Position numbers and translations under genes: made by a program. The notes under the pieces are model-generated. The model was not told where the DNA came from. It saw only the letters and a program-made list of their open reading frames with translations, and made no database searches. This document shows, one piece after another, positions 8,728 through 16,976 of a stretch of DNA of 64,000 nucleotides; position 1 is the first letter of the stretch; each line of letters starts with the position of its first letter. This DNA comes from Pseudomonas cremoris (GTDB taxonomy: Bacteria > Pseudomonadota > Gammaproteobacteria > Pseudomonadales > Pseudomonadaceae). The DNA lies in NCBI RefSeq assembly GCF_014230465.1, contig NZ_JAAXCY010000001.1:721735-785734 (forward strand). The letters run 5' to 3'.

Positions 8728-11625
8728 ATGCAAACCGACACAACTCGCGAGAACCCGCAAGGCTCCGTGCCGCAGGCCGCTGATTCGAACCTGGATCTGT
8801 CCGCCACTGCACCCGGCCAACTGCGTGTGATCAAGCGTAACGGCACTGTCGTTCCTTACACCGATGACAAAATCACCGTCGCCATCACCAAAGCGTTTCT
8901 TGCAGTTGAAGGCGGCACCGCTGCTGCCTCGTCGCGCATCCACGACACCGTTGCCCGCCTGACCGAACAAGTCACCGCAACCTTCAAGCGTCGCATGCCT
9001 TCGGGCGGCACCATCCACATCGAAGAAATCCAGGACCAGGTCGAACTGGCCCTGATGCGTGCCGGCGAGCAGAAAGTAGCCCGCGACTACGTGATCTACC
9101 GTGACGCCCGCTCCAAGGAACGCGCTGTACGCACCCCAGCGGAAGAAGCGGCAGTACAAGCTCACCCATCGATCCGCATCACCCTGGCCGACGGTACCTT
9201 TGCACCGCTGGACCTGGGCCGCCTGAACACCATCGTCACCGAAGCCTGCGAAGGCCTGGAAGAAGTCGACGGTGACCTGATCCAGCGCGAAACCCTGAAG
9301 AACCTGTACGACGGCGTGGCCCTGACCGACGTCAACACCGCCCTGGTGATGACCGCCCGTACCCTGGTTGAGCGTGAGCCGAACTACTCGTTCGTGACCG
9401 CGCGCCTGTTGATGGACACCCTGCGTGCCGAAGGCCTGGGCTTCCTGAAAGTCGCCGAAAGCGCCACCCACCACGAAATGGCTGACCTGTACGCCAAGGC
9501 CCTGCCTGCCTACATCGCCAAGGGTATCGAATTCGAATTGCTGAACCCGGTCCTGGCCACCTTCGACCTGGAAAAACTCGGCAAGGCGATCAACCACGAG
9601 CGCGACCAGCAGTTCACCTACCTGGGCCTGCAGACCCTGTACGACCGTTACTTCATCCACAAAGACGGTATCCGCTTCGAACTGCCGCAAGTGTTCTTCA
9701 TGCGCGTGGCCATGGGCCTGGCGATCGAAGAGAAGCACAAAGAAGACCGTGCCATCGAGTTCTACAACCTACTGTCGTCCTTCGACTACATGTCGTCGAC
9801 CCCGACCCTGTTCAACGCCGGTACCCTGCGTCCACAGCTATCCAGCTGCTACCTGACCACCGTGCCGGATGACCTGTCGGGCATCTACCACGCGATCCAC
9901 GACAACGCCATGCTGTCCAAATTCGCTGGCGGCCTGGGTAACGACTGGACCCCGGTGCGCGCACTGGGTTCGTACATCAAGGGCACCAACGGCAAGTCCC
10001 AGGGCGTTGTACCGTTCCTGAAAGTAGTGAACGACACCGCTGTAGCCGTGAACCAGGGTGGCAAGCGCAAAGGCGCTGTGTGTGCCTACCTGGAAACCTG
10101 GCACATGGACATTGAAGAGTTCATCGAGCTGCGCAAGAACACCGGTGATGACCGTCGTCGCACCCACGACATGAACACCGCCAACTGGATCCCTGACCTG
10201 TTCATGAAGCGCGTCTTCGATGACGGCCAATGGACCCTGTTCTCGCCATCCGAAGTTCCGGACCTGCACGACCTGACCGGCAAGGCCTTCGAAGAGCGCT
10301 ACGAGTACTACGAAGCCCTGGCTCAGTACCCTGGCAAGATCAAGCTGTTCAAGACCATCCAGGCCAAAGACCTGTGGCGCAAAATGCTGTCCATGCTGTT
10401 TGAAACCGGCCACCCATGGCTGACCTTCAAAGACCCGTGCAACCTGCGCAGCCCGCAGCAGCACGTGGGCGTGGTCCACAGCTCGAACCTGTGCACCGAG
10501 ATCACCTTGAACACCAACAAGGACGAGATCGCCGTTTGCAACCTGGGCTCGATCAACCTGCCGAACCACATCGTCAACGGCAAGCTGGACACCGCCAAGC
10601 TGGAACGCACCGTCAACACCGCCGTTCGCATGCTCGATAACGTTATCGACATCAACTACTACTCGGTGCCACAGGCGCAGAACTCCAACTTCAAGCACCG
10701 TCCAGTGGGCCTGGGCATCATGGGCTTCCAGGACGCGCTGTACCTGCAGCACATTCCTTACGGTTCGGATGCTGCGGTCGAGTTCGCCGACAAGTCCATG
10801 GAAGCGGTCAGCTACTACGCGATCCAGGCTTCCTGCGACCTGGCCGACGAGCGCGGCGCCTACGAGACGTTCCAGGGTTCGCTGTGGTCCAAAGGCATCC
10901 TGCCGCTGGACTCGCAACAAATTCTGATCGAAGCCCGTGGCCAGAAGTACATCGACGTTGACCTGAACGAAACCCTGGACTGGGCGCCGGTACGTGCCCG
11001 CGTGCAAAAAGGTATTCGTAACTCCAACATCATGGCCATCGCGCCGACCGCCACCATCGCCAATATCACTGGCGTATCGCAGTCGATCGAACCGACCTAC
11101 CAGAACCTGTATGTGAAATCGAACCTGTCGGGCGAATTCACCGTGATCAACCCGTACCTGGTTCGCGACCTCAAGGCCCGCGGCCTGTGGGACTCGGTCA
11201 TGATCAACGACCTGAAGTACTACGACGGTTCCGTGCAGCAGATCGAACGCATCCCGCAAGAACTCAAAGAGCTCTACGCGACGGCCTTCGAAGTGGACAC
11301 CAAGTGGATCGTTGACGCCGCTAGCCGTCGTCAGAAGTGGATCGACCAGGCTCAGTCCCTGAACCTGTACATCGCCGGCGCTTCGGGCAAGAAGCTGGAC
11401 GTGACCTACCGCATGGCTTGGTACCGTGGCCTGAAAACCACTTACTACCTCCGTGCCCTGGCTGCGACCAGCACCGAGAAATCGACCATCAACACCGGCA
11501 AGCTGAACGCTGTTTCCAGCGGCGGCAACCACGGTGATGACTCGGTACTCGCCGCTCCAGCCGGCCCGGCGCCAGTGCCAAAGGCCTGCGCAATTGACGA
11601 GCCGGATTGCGAAGCTTGCCAATAA
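8728..11625 (+). CDS. nrdA: Ribonucleoside-diphosphate reductase class Ia, alpha subunit
   Basis: Reduces NDPs to dNDPs together with NrdB. 965 aa from ATG 8728 (MQTDTTREN); the upstream in-frame ATG at 8710 lies ahead of the GGAG at 8714-8717 and is rejected. Two ATP-cone domains are visible (LRVIKRNGTVVPYTDDK at ~33, and a second at ~148-235), the arrangement known for Pseudomonas NrdA. Redox and active-site cysteines appear in SSCYLTT (~373), SNLCTEI (~588) and VCNLGSINLP (~604). The C-terminal shuttle pair is EPDCEACQ. A strong terminator follows, and nrdB is not the next gene but lies at 63655. Confidence 0.97.
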   Translation: MQTDTTRENPQGSVPQAADSNLDLSATAPGQLRVIKRNGTVVPYTDDKITVAITKAFLAVEGGTAAASSRIHDTVARLTEQVTATFKRRMPSGGTIHIEEIQDQVELALMRAGEQKVARDYVIYRDARSKERAVRTPAEEAAVQAHPSIRITLADGTFAPLDLGRLNTIVTEACEGLEEVDGDLIQRETLKNLYDGVALTDVNTALVMTARTLVEREPNYSFVTARLLMDTLRAEGLGFLKVAESATHHEMADLYAKALPAYIAKGIEFELLNPVLATFDLEKLGKAINHERDQQFTYLGLQTLYDRYFIHKDGIRFELPQVFFMRVAMGLAIEEKHKEDRAIEFYNLLSSFDYMSSTPTLFNAGTLRPQLSSCYLTTVPDDLSGIYHAIHDNAMLSKFAGGLGNDWTPVRALGSYIKGTNGKSQGVVPFLKVVNDTAVAVNQGGKRKGAVCAYLETWHMDIEEFIELRKNTGDDRRRTHDMNTANWIPDLFMKRVFDDGQWTLFSPSEVPDLHDLTGKAFEERYEYYEALAQYPGKIKLFKTIQAKDLWRKMLSMLFETGHPWLTFKDPCNLRSPQQHVGVVHSSNLCTEITLNTNKDEIAVCNLGSINLPNHIVNGKLDTAKLERTVNTAVRMLDNVIDINYYSVPQAQNSNFKHRPVGLGIMGFQDALYLQHIPYGSDAAVEFADKSMEAVSYYAIQASCDLADERGAYETFQGSLWSKGILPLDSQQILIEARGQKYIDVDLNETLDWAPVRARVQKGIRNSNIMAIAPTATIANITGVSQSIEPTYQNLYVKSNLSGEFTVINPYLVRDLKARGLWDSVMINDLKYYDGSVQQIERIPQELKELYATAFEVDTKWIVDAASRRQKWIDQAQSLNLYIAGASGKKLDVTYRMAWYRGLKTTYYLRALAATSTEKSTINTGKLNAVSSGGNHGDDSVLAAPAGPAPVPKACAIDEPDCEACQ

Positions 11626-11642
11626 GCTGAGCTGGTAAACGA

Positions 11643-11680
11643 ACCCCCGCCAAGCCCTTTGGGTTTGCCGGGGGTTTTCT
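11643..11680 (+). terminator. Rho-independent terminator of nrdA
   Basis: A GC-rich hairpin (ACCCCCGCCAAGCCC / GGGTTTGCCGGGGGT) followed by a T-rich run ends the nrdA transcript 17 nt after its stop. Confidence 0.85.
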
Positions 11681-11700
11681 TTTGCCTGGCGGACTTACTT

Positions 11701-11832
11701 GTAGTGAGCGGGCTTGTCCCGCGCTGGGTGGCGAAGCCGCCCTAAACCCAGACACCTAGGTGCCCCTGAAACACCGCGGCGTCTTGGTTGGGGCGGCTTC
11801 GCCACCCAGCGCGGGGCAAGCCCGCTCACTAC
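11701..11832. repeat. Long inverted repeat, second REP family
   Basis: Two ~42-nt arms (GTAGTGAGCGGGCTTG... and its near-perfect complement) face each other across ~47 nt. It differs from the other REP pairs in the window (core GAGCGGGCTTGTCCCGCGC, then GTGGCGAAGCCGCC). It sits between the converging nrdA and flgE, each of which also has its own terminator. Confidence 0.8.
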
Positions 11833-11840
11833 ACGCCCAC

Positions 11841-11867
11841 AAAAAAGCCCCTCGTGTGAGGGGCTTC
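11841..11867 (-). terminator. Terminator of flgBCDE
   Basis: On the reverse strand GAAGCCCCTCACACGAGGGG is followed by CTTTTTT, 19 nt after the flgE stop. It would end the flgB-C-D-E transcript. Confidence 0.8.
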
Positions 11868-11885
11868 TTGTGGAGCGCTACCGCA

Positions 11886-13205
11886 TCAGGTCATCTGGAT
11901 GATGGTCTGCATGATGGTGCTCTGGGTGGAGATGGTCTTGGCGTTCGCCTGATAGTTGCTCTGGGCCTTGATCAGGTCCACCAGCTCGTTGGTCAGGTTG
12001 ACGTTGGAGTTCTCCAGGGAGTTGGCCACGATCGAACCCAAGGTACCGGCTTGCGGGCTGTCAAAGCCTGGCTGGCCCGAGGCGAAAGTCTCTCTCCAGG
12101 TGGTGCCGCCGGCTGGCTGCAGGCCCTGTTCGTTGTTGAAGCTGGCCAGAGAGATCTGGCCGATGGCCTTGCTCTGCTGGTTGCTGAACGTGGCGAACAA
12201 CACGCCGCTGCCGTCGATTTTCAGGCCAGTGATCTGGCCGGTGGCGTAGCCATCGGTGACCGGAGGGTTACGGTAGCTGGCCGAGTTGTACTGGGTGATG
12301 TTGCCCATATTGACGGCAATCCCGTCTTTGTTGGCATCAGCGCCATTGCTCGTCCAGACGCCGTTGACCATGCTACCCGGCTTCCAATCGTCAATGGTCA
12401 TCGTGGTACCGCTGACGTTGGCACCCACGATTTTGGTGAGTTTGCCGGAACCATCAAAGGTCAAGGTGGACGGCACAGGCACCGTATGGTCGCTAGGATC
12501 GGCGCCGCTGATCGCCGAGCCGTCCGGGTTACGACCGTCAATCAACGTGTAGGAATCCCAGGTATTGGAACCCGTCTTGACCATGTACTGCACCATCGAG
12601 TGGGCATTGCCCTGGGTGTCGTAGAGCGTGGTGGAGTACTGAGTGTTGAAACTGTCGGTCTTGGTTGGGTCAAACGGGTGCAGTGTCTGATCGATCGGCA
12701 GGTCCGAGGAGTTCAGGTTACTGGTGGAATCCACCTTGGTGGATGCCTTCGGCGGCAGGTTCGCCAAGTTCAGCTGCAGGTCGACCAGGCCGCCCTTGAC
12801 GATTTTACCGTTCTCGTCTGCTGCATAACCTTGCAGGCGCGAAGTACCGGTGTTGTTGGTGATGTAGCCGTCTTTGTCGGCACGGAAAGCACCGCTACGG
12901 GTGTACTCCAGCGAGCCGTCGCTGGCCTTCTGTACGAAGAAGCCACCGCCCTGGATCGCCATGTCCAGGATACCGCCGCTGTTGTTCACATCACCTTGGG
13001 TGAACTGCTGGGACACTGCCGCCAGGTTCACACCGTTACCGATGCTGTTCTGGCCGGTGCCCAGTTTAGACGCCGCGTAGATGTCGGCGAATTCCGCACG
13101 GGACGATTTGAAGCCAGTGGTCGCGACGTTAGCAATGTTGTTGCCGGTCACGTCCAGTTGTTTGTTGGCCGCATAGAGGCCGCTAAGGCCGATGTTAAAA
13201 GACAT
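11886..13205 (-). CDS. flgE: Flagellar hook protein FlgE
   Basis: Structural subunit of the hook, exported by the flagellar type III system. 439 aa. The N-terminus MSFNIGLSGLYAANKQLDVTGNNIANVATTG carries the rod-hook bb signature (NNIANVxTxGFK). The middle is the variable FlgE D2 domain, and the C-terminus SNVNLTNELVDLIKAQSNYQANAKTIST is the conserved second rod-hook helix. No signal peptide, as expected. Last gene of flgBCDE, 31 nt after flgD. Confidence 0.97.
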   Translation of the reverse strand: MSFNIGLSGLYAANKQLDVTGNNIANVATTGFKSSRAEFADIYAASKLGTGQNSIGNGVNLAAVSQQFTQGDVNNSGGILDMAIQGGGFFVQKASDGSLEYTRSGAFRADKDGYITNNTGTSRLQGYAADENGKIVKGGLVDLQLNLANLPPKASTKVDSTSNLNSSDLPIDQTLHPFDPTKTDSFNTQYSTTLYDTQGNAHSMVQYMVKTGSNTWDSYTLIDGRNPDGSAISGADPSDHTVPVPSTLTFDGSGKLTKIVGANVSGTTMTIDDWKPGSMVNGVWTSNGADANKDGIAVNMGNITQYNSASYRNPPVTDGYATGQITGLKIDGSGVLFATFSNQQSKAIGQISLASFNNEQGLQPAGGTTWRETFASGQPGFDSPQAGTLGSIVANSLENSNVNLTNELVDLIKAQSNYQANAKTISTQSTIMQTIIQMT

Positions 13206-13236
13206 GTTTCTCTCCCTCTGCCGTATTTAGCCGGCT

Positions 13237-13959
13237 CTATGTACCGATAGTCTGAATTTGCGACAGCTTGACGCTGCCCATGCCGCCTGCCAGGTTCAGC
13301 AACATTTCGCCACCGGTCTTGCTCAAGGTCACGCTGGTGACCGTGGCTGGCAGCGAAGTGGCCAGGGCAACCGCGTCGCCCTTGTCATTCTTGGTGGTGG
13401 CCGCGAAGGTGTAGGTACCGGCTGGGGCAACCTCACCCGCGTCGTTTTTGCCATCCCAGATAAAGTCCGAATTCCCGGCGTTCTGGGCACCCATGTCGAT
13501 GGTGCGCACCACGTTGCCGTCTTTGTCGGTGATCTTGATGGAGACGTTGCCGACTGCCGACGTCACCGCCACCGAACCGGTCATGCTCTTGCTGGTATCC
13601 ACCAGGGCCTTGTCGGTCTGGGTGATGATCGAGCGCCCTACCAACGACGAAGCCTGCAGCGCTTGCGACGAGCTGAAGTTGCTGGAAATCGCGTTCACCG
13701 AGTCGTTCAGGGTGTTGATGCCTTCCAGGCTGCTGAACTGCGCCAACTGGGCCACGAATGCACCGTTGTCTTGAGGCGACAGCGGGTTCTGGTTTTTCAG
13801 CTGAGTCACCAGCAGTTGCAGGAACGCGTCCTTGCCCAGCGACTGGTTACCCGTGGCGGCACTGGAAGCGCTTGCGACGTTGTCGGTCGCAGTCTTGACC
13901 TTGCTGTTGAAAAGGTCCTGGACCGCGGTGTTGGTTGATGAGGTATCAACAATGGCCAT
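13237..13959 (-). CDS. flgD: Hook-capping/scaffold protein FlgD
   Basis: Caps the growing hook and is absent from the finished flagellum. 240 aa. It has the typical N-terminal FlgD segment with FLQLLVTQLKNQNPLSPQDNGAFVAQLAQFSSLEG, then the FLG/Ig-like region with IWDGKNDAGEVAPAGTYTF, and ends in MGSVKLSQIQTI. It lies 16 nt downstream of flgC in the same operon. No irregularity. Confidence 0.97.
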   Translation of the reverse strand: MAIVDTSSTNTAVQDLFNSKVKTATDNVASASSAATGNQSLGKDAFLQLLVTQLKNQNPLSPQDNGAFVAQLAQFSSLEGINTLNDSVNAISSNFSSSQALQASSLVGRSIITQTDKALVDTSKSMTGSVAVTSAVGNVSIKITDKDGNVVRTIDMGAQNAGNSDFIWDGKNDAGEVAPAGTYTFAATTKNDKGDAVALATSLPATVTSVTLSKTGGEMLLNLAGGMGSVKLSQIQTIGT

Positions 13960-13975
13960 TATTCGGTGCCCCTTA

Positions 13976-14419
13976 TCACTGACCCAGGGTCAGGACCTTC
14001 TGCATCATGGTTTTGGCGGTGTTCATCATTTCCGCGTTGGTCTGGAACGAACGGCTGGCGGAAATCATGTCGGCCATTTCCTCGACCACGTTGACGTTGG
14101 GGTAGTAGACATAACCCTTTTCGTTCGCGGCGGGATGGTTGGGCTCGTAACGGGCTTCGAGGTTGCTCTGGTCTTCGACCACGCCAAGCACCTGCACACC
14201 GGAACCTGCATTGCCCTGGTCCTGGAACAACGAATCGCTGCCGCCGTTCTGGCCAGCCTGGAACATGGTGGCGAACACGGGATGGCGAGCGCGGTAGGTC
14301 TGGTCAATGCTCGAAGACACGGTTTCGGCGTTGGCGATGTTACTGGCGACGGTGTTCAGACGGGTGGTCTGAGCGCTCATGCCACTACCGGCAATATTGA
14401 AAACACTGGACAGGGACAT
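13976..14419 (-). CDS. flgC: Flagellar basal-body rod protein FlgC
   Basis: Proximal rod component. 147 aa with the N-terminal SVFNIAGSGMSAQTTRLNTVASNIANAET signature and the C-terminal VNVVEEMADMISASRSFQTNAEMMNTAK helix that pack together in the rod. ATG at 14419, 3 nt after the flgB stop, so the two genes are probably translationally coupled. Confidence 0.97.
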   Translation of the reverse strand: MSLSSVFNIAGSGMSAQTTRLNTVASNIANAETVSSSIDQTYRARHPVFATMFQAGQNGGSDSLFQDQGNAGSGVQVLGVVEDQSNLEARYEPNHPAANEKGYVYYPNVNVVEEMADMISASRSFQTNAEMMNTAKTMMQKVLTLGQ

Positions 14420-14422
14420 GGC

Positions 14423-14830
14423 TTACTCTCCACGCAGGGCTGACATCAGCCCTTTGAATTTGCTGTTAAGCAGGGTGAAGCTGGCCTGGAAGTTCACCGA
14501 GTTCTCGGCGTAGGCCGATTGCTCCAGCTGGGCGTCGACGGTGTTCTGGTCGATCGATGGCTGCATCGGCGTGCGGTACAGCAACGACTCGTCACCATTG
14601 CTCAGGCCTTGCGCTTCGATATGACGGCTGTTGGTCATGTTCAAGGCGAAGGTGCCGTTCTTGGTCTTGTCCTGCTGTGCGGCGAGCACGGCGGAGAAGT
14701 CCAGGTCCCGAGCCTTGTAGTTCGGGGTGTCGGCGTTGGCAATGTTGTTGGCCAGGACTTCGGCACGCTGGGCGCGGAAGCCCAGGGCTTGTTCGTGGAT
14801 ACCGAGCGCTTTATCGAAGCTGATGCTCAT
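14423..14830 (-). CDS. flgB: Flagellar basal-body rod protein FlgB
   Basis: Proximal rod component, 135 aa. The start MSISFDKALGIHEQAL at 14830 is chosen over the upstream in-frame ATG because it gives the normal FlgB length. It shows the conserved RAEVLANNIANADTPNYKARD motif and the C-terminal SVNFQASFTLLNSKFKGLMSALRGE. First gene of flgBCDE. A sigma-54 promoter lies at 14876-14890, 46 nt upstream of the start. Confidence 0.97.
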   Translation of the reverse strand: MSISFDKALGIHEQALGFRAQRAEVLANNIANADTPNYKARDLDFSAVLAAQQDKTKNGTFALNMTNSRHIEAQGLSNGDESLLYRTPMQPSIDQNTVDAQLEQSAYAENSVNFQASFTLLNSKFKGLMSALRGE

Positions 14831-14875
14831 GGCGGAAACCTTTAGGCTGACCTGCTTTTCATTAACAGGGTTATA

Positions 14876-14890
14876 GCAAGGTGTGTGCCA
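14876..14890 (-). promoter_or_regulatory. sigma-54 promoter of flgBCDE
   Basis: The reverse strand reads TGGCAC-ACACC-TTGC followed by TATA, a perfect -24/-12 element. In pseudomonads hook-basal body operons are RpoN-dependent and activated by FleR or FleQ. Confidence 0.9.
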
Positions 14891-14928
14891 GTTTATGGAG
14901 GGCCCGAATTTAAAGGGTTTGAGGGGCG

Positions 14929-15023
14929 ATTGCCGGCGGCAATGCCAGAAAAGCGGCAACGTGTTTCCGCGTGGCGCCAGTAAAGCGGCAATGGGGGATT
15001 GCCGCTCGAGGAAGGATTGCCGC
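14929..15023. promoter_or_regulatory. Cluster of TTGCCGC motifs, candidate enhancer of flgB
   Basis: Six copies of ATTGCCG(C)/(G)CGGCAA(T) occur in 95 bp: a perfect palindrome ATTGCCGGCGGCAAT (14929-14943), GCGGCAA at 14953 and 14985, and TTGCCGC at 14999 and 15017. The cluster begins 39 bp upstream of the sigma-54 promoter. This looks like a multi-site enhancer for an NtrC-type activator; FleR is the obvious candidate, by inference only. Confidence 0.55.
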
Positions 15024-15030
15024 AAAAAAA

Positions 15031-15066
15031 ATGTGGGGGCTGGTTTGCCAGCGCCCACATTTTTTG
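15031..15066. terminator. Terminator after cheR
   Basis: The hairpin TGTGGGGGCTGG-tttg-CCAGCGCCCACA is flanked by a T-run on both strands, so it can stop the cheV/cheR transcript before it enters the flgB control region. Confidence 0.75.
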
Positions 15067-15082
15067 ACCGAGTGAACTCGAC

Positions 15083-15910
15083 TTACTTAGCCTGGTAGAT
15101 GATCCCAGGGCTGCACTGCACCATCTGGTAATGATCCGGCAGACCGTTCAGCGCTTCGGAGGCGCCAAGGAACAAATAACCACCACGCTTGAGAGTGCCG
15201 TGGATGCGCAACAGGATGTCTTTCTTCACCTCGGCCGAGAAATAGATCAGCACGTTGCGGCAGAACACCATGTCGAACTTGCCCAGGCTGGCATAGCTGT
15301 CGAGCAGGTTGAACGAACGGAACTCCACCCGACTCTTGATCGGCGCCTTGACCGCCCAACGCCCGGCCCCTTTCGGATCGAAGTAACGTTGCAGGCGCTC
15401 TTGGGACAGACCTCGGCCCAGCGCCAAGCTATCGTACTCGCCGGTCTTGCAGTTGGTAAGCATGGTGCCTGACAAGTCGGTGGCAACGATTTGCGCGCCA
15501 GCCTTCAACTGCCCCATGTTGGTCCGTTCGAACTCATCGATGGACATCGAGATCGAGTACGGTTCCTGCCCCGAAGAACAGGCCGCCGACCAGATGCGCA
15601 GGCGCTGGCCCGGGCTGGCCTTGATGGCTTCCGGCAGCACCTTGCTCTTGAGCACTTCAAAGGGATAGGTATCGCGAAACCACAGGGTTTCGTTGGTGGT
15701 CATGGCATCCACCACCATTTCCTTGAGCCCGCTGCGCGGCTGGCCCTGGATACGCTGGACCAATTCGCCCAACGACTTGATGCCCTGCTGTTCCATCAGC
15801 TTGTTGAGACGGCTGGATACCAGGTACTGCTTGTTTTCACCGAGCAATATGCCACAGGCTTTTTCCAGGAAGACCCGGAATTGTTCGAAATCCAAATTAC
15901 CCGTAGACAA
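15083..15910 (-). CDS. cheR: Chemotaxis protein methyltransferase CheR
   Basis: SAM-dependent methylation of glutamates on chemoreceptors, giving adaptation. 275 aa: an N-terminal CheR helical domain (to ~75), then a SAM-binding Rossmann fold with RIWSAACSSGQEPYSISM (motif I), ATDLSGTML, and FDMVFCRNVLIYF. The start is TTG at 15910, with GAGG about 8 nt upstream; the protein from this codon lines up with P. aeruginosa CheR1. It follows cheV on the same strand, 43 nt apart. Confidence 0.95.
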   Translation of the reverse strand: MSTGNLDFEQFRVFLEKACGILLGENKQYLVSSRLNKLMEQQGIKSLGELVQRIQGQPRSGLKEMVVDAMTTNETLWFRDTYPFEVLKSKVLPEAIKASPGQRLRIWSAACSSGQEPYSISMSIDEFERTNMGQLKAGAQIVATDLSGTMLTNCKTGEYDSLALGRGLSQERLQRYFDPKGAGRWAVKAPIKSRVEFRSFNLLDSYASLGKFDMVFCRNVLIYFSAEVKKDILLRIHGTLKRGGYLFLGASEALNGLPDHYQMVQCSPGIIYQAK

Positions 15911-15953
15911 TGATACCGCCTCTTAAATCGTGTGACCGCCAGGGGAAATCCCC

Positions 15954-16886
15954 CTAGCCGTGATCTGCTGCCTTGATCCGGTCGACTACCCGGGCTGCCA
16001 GGTCATCCGGCCGGAATTTGGCCAAAAAGTCATCAGCGCCGACCTTCTTGACCATCGCCTGGTTGAATACACCCGACAACGAAGTATGCAGGATGATATG
16101 CAATTTTTGCATGCGTGGATCGTTGCGTATCTCAGCCGTGAGCGTGTAACCGTCCATTTCCGGCATTTCGATGTCGGAGATCATCATCAAGAACTCTTCT
16201 TCCGGCTTTTTGCCGTCGTCCGCCAACTTGCGCAGGTAATCCAACGCCTGGCGACCATCGTTGAGGGCTACAACCTCGACGCCGACCGTTTGCAGGCAAC
16301 GGGTTACCTGCTTGCGTGCCACCGAAGAGTCATCCACCGTCAGCACGCGCAGGGAGATCGCCTTGTGTGCGGTCTCGGCATCCACCACGCCCACGGAAAT
16401 CGATTCCGAGGTGGGAGCGACTTCGGCGAGGATTTTCTCCACATCGATGATTTCCACCAACTGGTTATCAACCCGCGTCACCGCCGTGAGGTAGTGGTCG
16501 CGGCCAGTGCCCTTGGGTGGTGGATGAATTTCTTCCCAGTTCATGTTGACGATACGTTCCACCGAGCGCACCAGGAAACCCTGGGTCTTGGTGTTGTATT
16601 CAGTGATGATCACGAAGGGATTCTGACGATCCTGCAACGCGGGCGAGCCAGTGGCCAGCGCCAGGTCAAGAATGGGTATGGTCGCGCCGCGGATATTGGC
16701 CACGCCGCACACCACCGGGCTGGATTTGGGCATGATCGTCAGCTTGGGGCATTGCAGCACCTCCCGCACCTTGAACACGTTGATGCCATATAACTGCTTG
16801 CCGTCCAGGCGAAAAAGCAACAACTCCAGGCGATTCTGCCCTACCAGCTGTGTGCGCTGGTTTACTGAATCCATTACACCTGCCAT
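15954..16886 (-). CDS. cheV: Chemotaxis coupling protein CheV
   Basis: Hybrid adaptor coupling receptors to CheA, with phosphorylation-dependent tuning. 310 aa: a CheW-like domain (~10-165, with GIPI-like VCGVANIRGATIPILDL) and a CheY-like receiver (~178-305) with the phospho-Asp in MMISDIEMPEMDGYTLTAEIR (near 236). ATG at 16886, with AGGAG 7 nt upstream. It lies divergently from flgA and upstream of cheR, the standard pseudomonad arrangement. Confidence 0.95.
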   Translation of the reverse strand: MAGVMDSVNQRTQLVGQNRLELLLFRLDGKQLYGINVFKVREVLQCPKLTIMPKSSPVVCGVANIRGATIPILDLALATGSPALQDRQNPFVIITEYNTKTQGFLVRSVERIVNMNWEEIHPPPKGTGRDHYLTAVTRVDNQLVEIIDVEKILAEVAPTSESISVGVVDAETAHKAISLRVLTVDDSSVARKQVTRCLQTVGVEVVALNDGRQALDYLRKLADDGKKPEEEFLMMISDIEMPEMDGYTLTAEIRNDPRMQKLHIILHTSLSGVFNQAMVKKVGADDFLAKFRPDDLAARVVDRIKAADHG

Positions 16887-16949
16887 GCCTTTACTCCTAC
16901 GCTAAAACCTTGAGCCATACCTAGAGGACAGCGCGCCCCCAACACTAAA

Positions 16950-16964
16950 CGGCACGAGCTTTGC
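16950..16964 (+). promoter_or_regulatory. sigma-54 promoter overlapping the flgA start region
   Basis: CGGCAC-GAGCT-TTGC has the GG-N10-GC core of -24/-12 promoters. The predicted transcription start (~16975) is only about 2 nt before the flgA ATG at 16977. Confidence 0.75.
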
Positions 16965-16976
16965 TATTTGTTGGCT

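Noticed and set aside
9838..11622. 594-codon open frame antisense to nrdA
   Set aside because: Shadow frame of a highly expressed GC-rich gene; protein is Val/Gly/Gln-rich with no known motif.
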